Assembly (NCBI RefSeq): GCF_025369935.1
Contig: NZ_CP104467.1
Coordinates: 3,913,001 to 3,977,000 of the forward strand
DNA length: 64,000 nucleotides
Origin: Paenibacillus andongensis
GTDB lineage: Bacteria > Bacillota > Bacilli > Paenibacillales > NBRC-103111
Direction of reading: 5' to 3'
Shown here one piece after another: positions 61,474-64,000 of the stretch. The notes below the pieces were generated by a model. It ran no database searches. It saw only the letters and a program-made list of their open reading frames with translations, and was not told where the DNA came from. The stretch's first letter is position 1; each line of letters starts with the position of its first letter. Both the position numbers and the translations under genes were made by a program.

Positions 61474-61515
61474 TTATTCTAGTTTCGTGTATAGTAATTC
61501 CTTGGTTCTGGCCAT
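61474..61515 (-). CDS. Possible 13-residue leader peptide ahead of the kinase
   Basis: A frame with a good ribosome site (GGAGG, nine bases) encodes MARTKELLYTKLE and stops 15 bases before the kinase ATG. It could tune kinase translation. It may also be a chance frame. Confidence 0.3.
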   Translation of the reverse strand: MARTKELLYTKLE

Positions 61516-61711
61516 CTTCTTGCTGCCTCCTTTTCGAGAACAAATTTAGCATGTTACAGAACAATGGTCAATAATTACTTAGATCTATCGTTCTTATATT
61601 TTATACACATTACCTAGATCCCAAAAATAAAAATAGCGCAATTATGTGGTATTTTAATGTGTTAACACGCTTTTCCGGATAGGATTCCCTAAACTAGCTC
61701 CAGCAATGAAT

Positions 61712-61749
61712 AAAAAAATCAAAGGGGTAAACCCCCTTTGATTTTTTTG
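61712..61749. terminator. Strong bidirectional terminator
   Basis: AAAATCAAAGGGG pairs with CCCCTTTGATTTT around TAAAC, flanked by A and T runs on each side. It lies just past the YjgB-like lipoprotein gene. The rest of 61516-61711 holds the kinase promoter region and no gene. Confidence 0.85.
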
Positions 61750-61753
61750 TTAT

Positions 61754-62443
61754 TTAACCAGCCATGTTATTGACTGAGTGCTTGGTATCAAAAACAGAAA
61801 TGTGGTCTACTTTTCCGCTTGATTTGGGAATAATAAATTTAAGTTGAAACTCATCAGATGCTTTATAAATATATATCATGTCATCCCCGTTTACCTTCGT
61901 ATCCACTGGTTTTCCTAACGCTTGTTCAATTTGATTCAATGTTAGTGATTGCAGCTTTGGATCGCTGGAACGAATGTCAATGATTTGATCACCCTTATTG
62001 AAGCCAATGACTGCATTTTTCTTGGTGTAGGTCGCATATATTCCACTTCCTACCGCTTCTTTATGATCCGCATTCCCCCATGCTTTCTCCACATCTTCGA
62101 AAAATTTTGTTTCTGCAGCAAACTCAATGCCAGCCACCTTACCTAACTTCGCTAGTTCAAGCATATCTTTAATTTGCTTAGAAACGGACGTTGTTTCTGA
62201 TGATATTGGTATTACATTGATGTTGCCACTAGACGTTGATGCCGGCTTTGATGAAGTTGTTGGAGCTGAACTAGGTGCAGATGAAGGCGTTGATGAAGGT
62301 TCTACTACTGAACTAGGTGTGTTACTAGCTATTGGAGCAGCAGCGCTCGCTGCCGGTTTTTCAGTTGATGTACATGCTGTGAACATAAGCATACTCGCAA
62401 TTAACATTGGATATACCGATGCTTTTTTACTAACATTTTTCAT
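61754..62443 (-). CDS. YjgB-like (DUF4309) lipoprotein
   Basis: The 229-residue protein has a lipoprotein signal (YPMLIASMLMFTACTST; lipobox FTAC). A Ser/Pro/Thr-rich linker of about 45 residues follows, then the DUF4309 domain: IKDMLELAKLGKVAGIEFAA, FFEDVEKAWGNADHKEAVGS, and GDQIIDIRSSDPKLQSLTLN. B. subtilis YjgB is a representative; function is unknown. It would be anchored outside the membrane. GAGGAGAG precedes the ATG. Confidence 0.85.
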   Translation of the reverse strand: MKNVSKKASVYPMLIASMLMFTACTSTEKPAASAAAPIASNTPSSVVEPSSTPSSAPSSAPTTSSKPASTSSGNINVIPISSETTSVSKQIKDMLELAKLGKVAGIEFAAETKFFEDVEKAWGNADHKEAVGSGIYATYTKKNAVIGFNKGDQIIDIRSSDPKLQSLTLNQIEQALGKPVDTKVNGDDMIYIYKASDEFQLKFIIPKSSGKVDHISVFDTKHSVNNMAG

Positions 62444-62597
62444 AATATTCTTTCTCTCCTCTATGTTTGAGTGCTTACAATATTCAAACGATTAACTGAT
62501 AAGTAATGTTGCAAAATCAAAACATGGGAAAACTTAACAAGTTCTACAGCTACAACACATAAACCCTATGATTTATCATAAAGTCTCGCATGCTAAT

Positions 62598-62660
62598 CTG
62601 CCCTTTAGTTCAACGAAGAAGCAGCCGATCATTCTGACCGGCTGCCACAGTGTTCGGAGC
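62598..62660. repeat. Dispersed intergenic repeat, left arm and hairpin
   Basis: CTGCCCTTTAGTTCAACG followed by hairpin GCAGCCG/CGGCTGC. The right arm is degraded (GGAGCTATTAACC). Confidence 0.7.
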
Positions 62661-62667
62661 TATTAAC

Positions 62668-63075
62668 CTAAAATCTTTCCTTCGGTTTTTCCCCAATTAA
62701 GCCCAACAAAAACATTTGTGAAAAGGCGTACCCTTTGTACGTTTTCGATATACATGAAGGAATTGTCAGATCAAGGTCCAAGTAAGTGGTTAGTATCCGC
62801 TGTGTGAATTCTTTTTGATTCGTTAAGGAATATTCCTGCAATTGTTTTGCAAACTCCTTGTTTACGTTTTCTCTCCCCCCAAGCGCTTCTTGCAATTGGT
62901 ACCCTGCCATATAAAGTTCAGCAGCTATTTCTTCATCATCTCGCTGATGTTCAGCTATATAGGTCGAAATCCAGTCACGCACTAATGACGAGGTGTCTTT
63001 ATTATTTTCCTTAGCGATCTGTTGGAAACTCTCTTTTATGTCTTTTGATATACGTATTTGTAAATTCGTATCCAT
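62668..63075 (-). CDS. Ribbon-helix-helix (CopG/Arc type) protein
   Basis: The 135-residue protein starts with a ribbon-helix-helix: LQIRISKDIKESFQQIAKEN, then KDTSSLVRDWISTYIAEHQR. The remaining 85 residues are helical and unassigned. RHH proteins bind DNA as dimers and often act as antitoxins or plasmid copy regulators. No toxin-like neighbour is seen within 250 bases, so a stand-alone regulator is more likely. AAGGAGG precedes the ATG. Confidence 0.72.
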   Translation of the reverse strand: MDTNLQIRISKDIKESFQQIAKENNKDTSSLVRDWISTYIAEHQRDDEEIAAELYMAGYQLQEALGGRENVNKEFAKQLQEYSLTNQKEFTQRILTTYLDLDLTIPSCISKTYKGYAFSQMFLLGLIGEKPKERF

Positions 63076-63201
63076 CTAGTTGATTCCTCCTTAATTTGAA
63101 TAAGCTAATTTTAATTCATTTGTAATTACCATGTCAATACATTGTAATTACGTAAATCAAGGTACCATTCACTGCATCATATGATTAGTTACTTCACATT
63201 A

Positions 63202-63225
63202 CTGCCCGTCCCTCAGTTCAACGAA
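63202..63225. repeat. Dispersed repeat, isolated left arm
   Basis: CTGCCCGTCCCTCAGTTCAA matches the left-arm motif with a small insertion. Confidence 0.5.
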
Positions 63226-63335
63226 ATGAGAAAGTCCCTGATTCATTTATTATCGAGTTTAGAATCAAGCAAAATGTAAAGAATGAAAGTAATAACGAAA
63301 ATTTACACCGAGGTGCAGCCTCGGTATGAGGTCAT

Positions 63336-63830
63336 GTGTACATGAATCTTTCACTAGCTGTAATTCTTTTGGTTCTTGCTTTGCGTTACGCAAAGTGGTC
63401 CAAGTGGCAAGAGTTTTACCCCACGATTCTCTATATGGTGATGCTCAACCTTCTTTACAGCTTTATCGTAAAAACTAACCCCCTTTGGTTGTATAAGTCC
63501 TCGCTCATACCCAAAGGGCTACTGGACATCATTATTATCTTTATCGTAGAAACTTCCATGATCATTTTGTTTTTATCCTACCACCCTATTCAATGGAAGC
63601 GCATATCTCTGTACTGGGCATCTTGGATAATTGTCTTTTCTGCCATCGAGTACATTTTTTTCCTGGCCGACCGCATGGATTATTTTAGGGGATGGAACAT
63701 GGGGTGGAGTGTGATTTTCTACATCATCATGTTTCCAATGCTTTTTCTCCATTACAAAAAACCGATTGTAGCTCTGTTGCTTTCGATACCTTTTACACTA
63801 GGATTCATGTGGATCTTTGATTATTTTTAA
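63336..63830 (+). CDS. CBO0543 family integral membrane protein
   Basis: The 164-residue protein has five helices and typical CBO0543 features: LRYAKWSKWQEFYPTILYMV near the start, LLDIIIIFIVETSMIILFLS, and WASWIIVFSAIEYIFFLADR followed by YFRGWNMGWSVIFYIIMFPM. The family is common in spore formers and has no known function. The GTG at 63336 has GAGG five bases ahead; the ATG at 63342 is the alternative. A strong terminator follows. Related but distant copies lie at 7.5 and 29.9 kb. Confidence 0.82.
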   Translation: MYMNLSLAVILLVLALRYAKWSKWQEFYPTILYMVMLNLLYSFIVKTNPLWLYKSSLIPKGLLDIIIIFIVETSMIILFLSYHPIQWKRISLYWASWIIVFSAIEYIFFLADRMDYFRGWNMGWSVIFYIIMFPMLFLHYKKPIVALLLSIPFTLGFMWIFDYF

Positions 63831-63873
63831 TCAACCGCAATCACACCTCGCAAAGCCACTTCTTAAAAACCAG

Positions 63874-63914
63874 AACAAAAAGAGGCTCCCATTTGAATTG
63901 GAGCCTCTTTTGTT
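63874..63914. terminator. Strong bidirectional terminator
   Basis: AACAAAAAGAGGCTCC pairs with GGAGCCTCTTTTGTT across a 10-base loop. It separates the CBO0543 gene from the convergent gene at the right edge. Confidence 0.85.
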
Positions 63915-63927
63915 ATGTTAAGCTATC

Positions 63928-64000
63928 CTAAATTCCCCTTAATGAAAACGGCACTTTCTCGTCCGGACGGCTGTCCTTTATCCAAATTGTTCCTTCATCC
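63928..64000 (-). CDS. C-terminal end of an unidentified protein (runs off the right edge)
   Basis: The last codons read DEGTIWIKDSRPDEKVPFSL and RGI before a TAG stop. The terminator just beyond supports a true gene end. Too little is visible to name a family. Confidence 0.5.
   Translation of the reverse strand, partial: DEGTIWIKDSRPDEKVPFSLRGI

Noticed and set aside
62668..63075. RHH protein as the antitoxin of a toxin-antitoxin pair
   Set aside because: No small toxin frame lies within 250 bases on the same strand; neighbours are a lipoprotein and a membrane protein with their own signals.

Overview
The window looks like chromosomal DNA of a spore-forming Gram-positive of the Paenibacillus type. 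This rests on a secreted protein with three SLH (S-layer) domains, a YesM/YesN-type two-component system next to a carbohydrate ABC transporter, VanZ, CBO0543 and YjgB family proteins, strong AGGAGG ribosome sites with ATG, GTG and TTG starts, and typical low-GC terminators. Genus is inference; there is no rRNA or other marker gene here.

Layout. 0-9 kb is worn accessory DNA: the start of a LacI regulator, an IS66 relic, a quinone-oxidoreductase gene, a frameshifted secreted protein, a decayed IS110 copy, and an intact hypothetical gene (4.6 kb) with an internally deleted twin (8.1 kb). 9-12 kb holds small enzymes (2H RNA ligase-like, Cof-type phosphatase, deoxyribosyltransferase-like), each followed by a copy of a dispersed hairpin repeat. 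12.3-23.2 kb holds a MalT-like LuxR regulator and one 2682-codon SLH/FN3/RHS surface protein.

23.3-27.0 kb is the most interesting block. It contains two 20-residue peptides, 17/20 identical and both ending in Asn, that flank or follow a ThiF/E1-type enzyme resembling MccB of microcin C. Ahead of them lie an M50-type membrane metalloprotease with a PqqD-like N-terminal domain and a 40-residue secreted peptide; a hemerythrin-like gene follows. A 41-bp palindromic promoter element is present both before the block and before the hemerythrin gene. I propose a microcin C-like peptide-nucleotide system with unusual partners and no recognisable MccC exporter or MccF immunity protein.

27-34 kb mixes an L-lactate dehydrogenase with broken genes (Y-family polymerase, beta-lactamase-like, MBL hydrolase) and an intact IS110 element with a foldable leader. 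34-41 kb is a run of single minus-strand genes (GNAT, lipoprotein, PP2C-like phosphatase, DinB, DUF4362-like, NTF2-like, VanZ) separated by the dispersed repeat. 41.4-47.3 kb holds a large secreted heparinase II/III-like polysaccharide lyase and a Tat-exported metallophosphoesterase. 47.5-55.3 kb has stress and resistance genes (MerR relic, UspA, MBL hydrolase, TetR-MFS pair with matching operators, DJ-1/PfpI) mixed with gene fragments.

55.4-61.5 kb is one coherent sugar-uptake module. Reading in the direction of transcription it is histidine kinase, AraC-type response regulator, lipoprotein binding protein and two permeases. No ATPase is present, so a shared MsmX-type ATPase is expected elsewhere. 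61.7-64 kb carries a YjgB-type lipoprotein, a ribbon-helix-helix protein, a CBO0543 membrane protein and the end of an unidentified gene. More than a dozen broken genes and at least 15 copies or half-copies of one intergenic repeat mark the window as recombination-prone.
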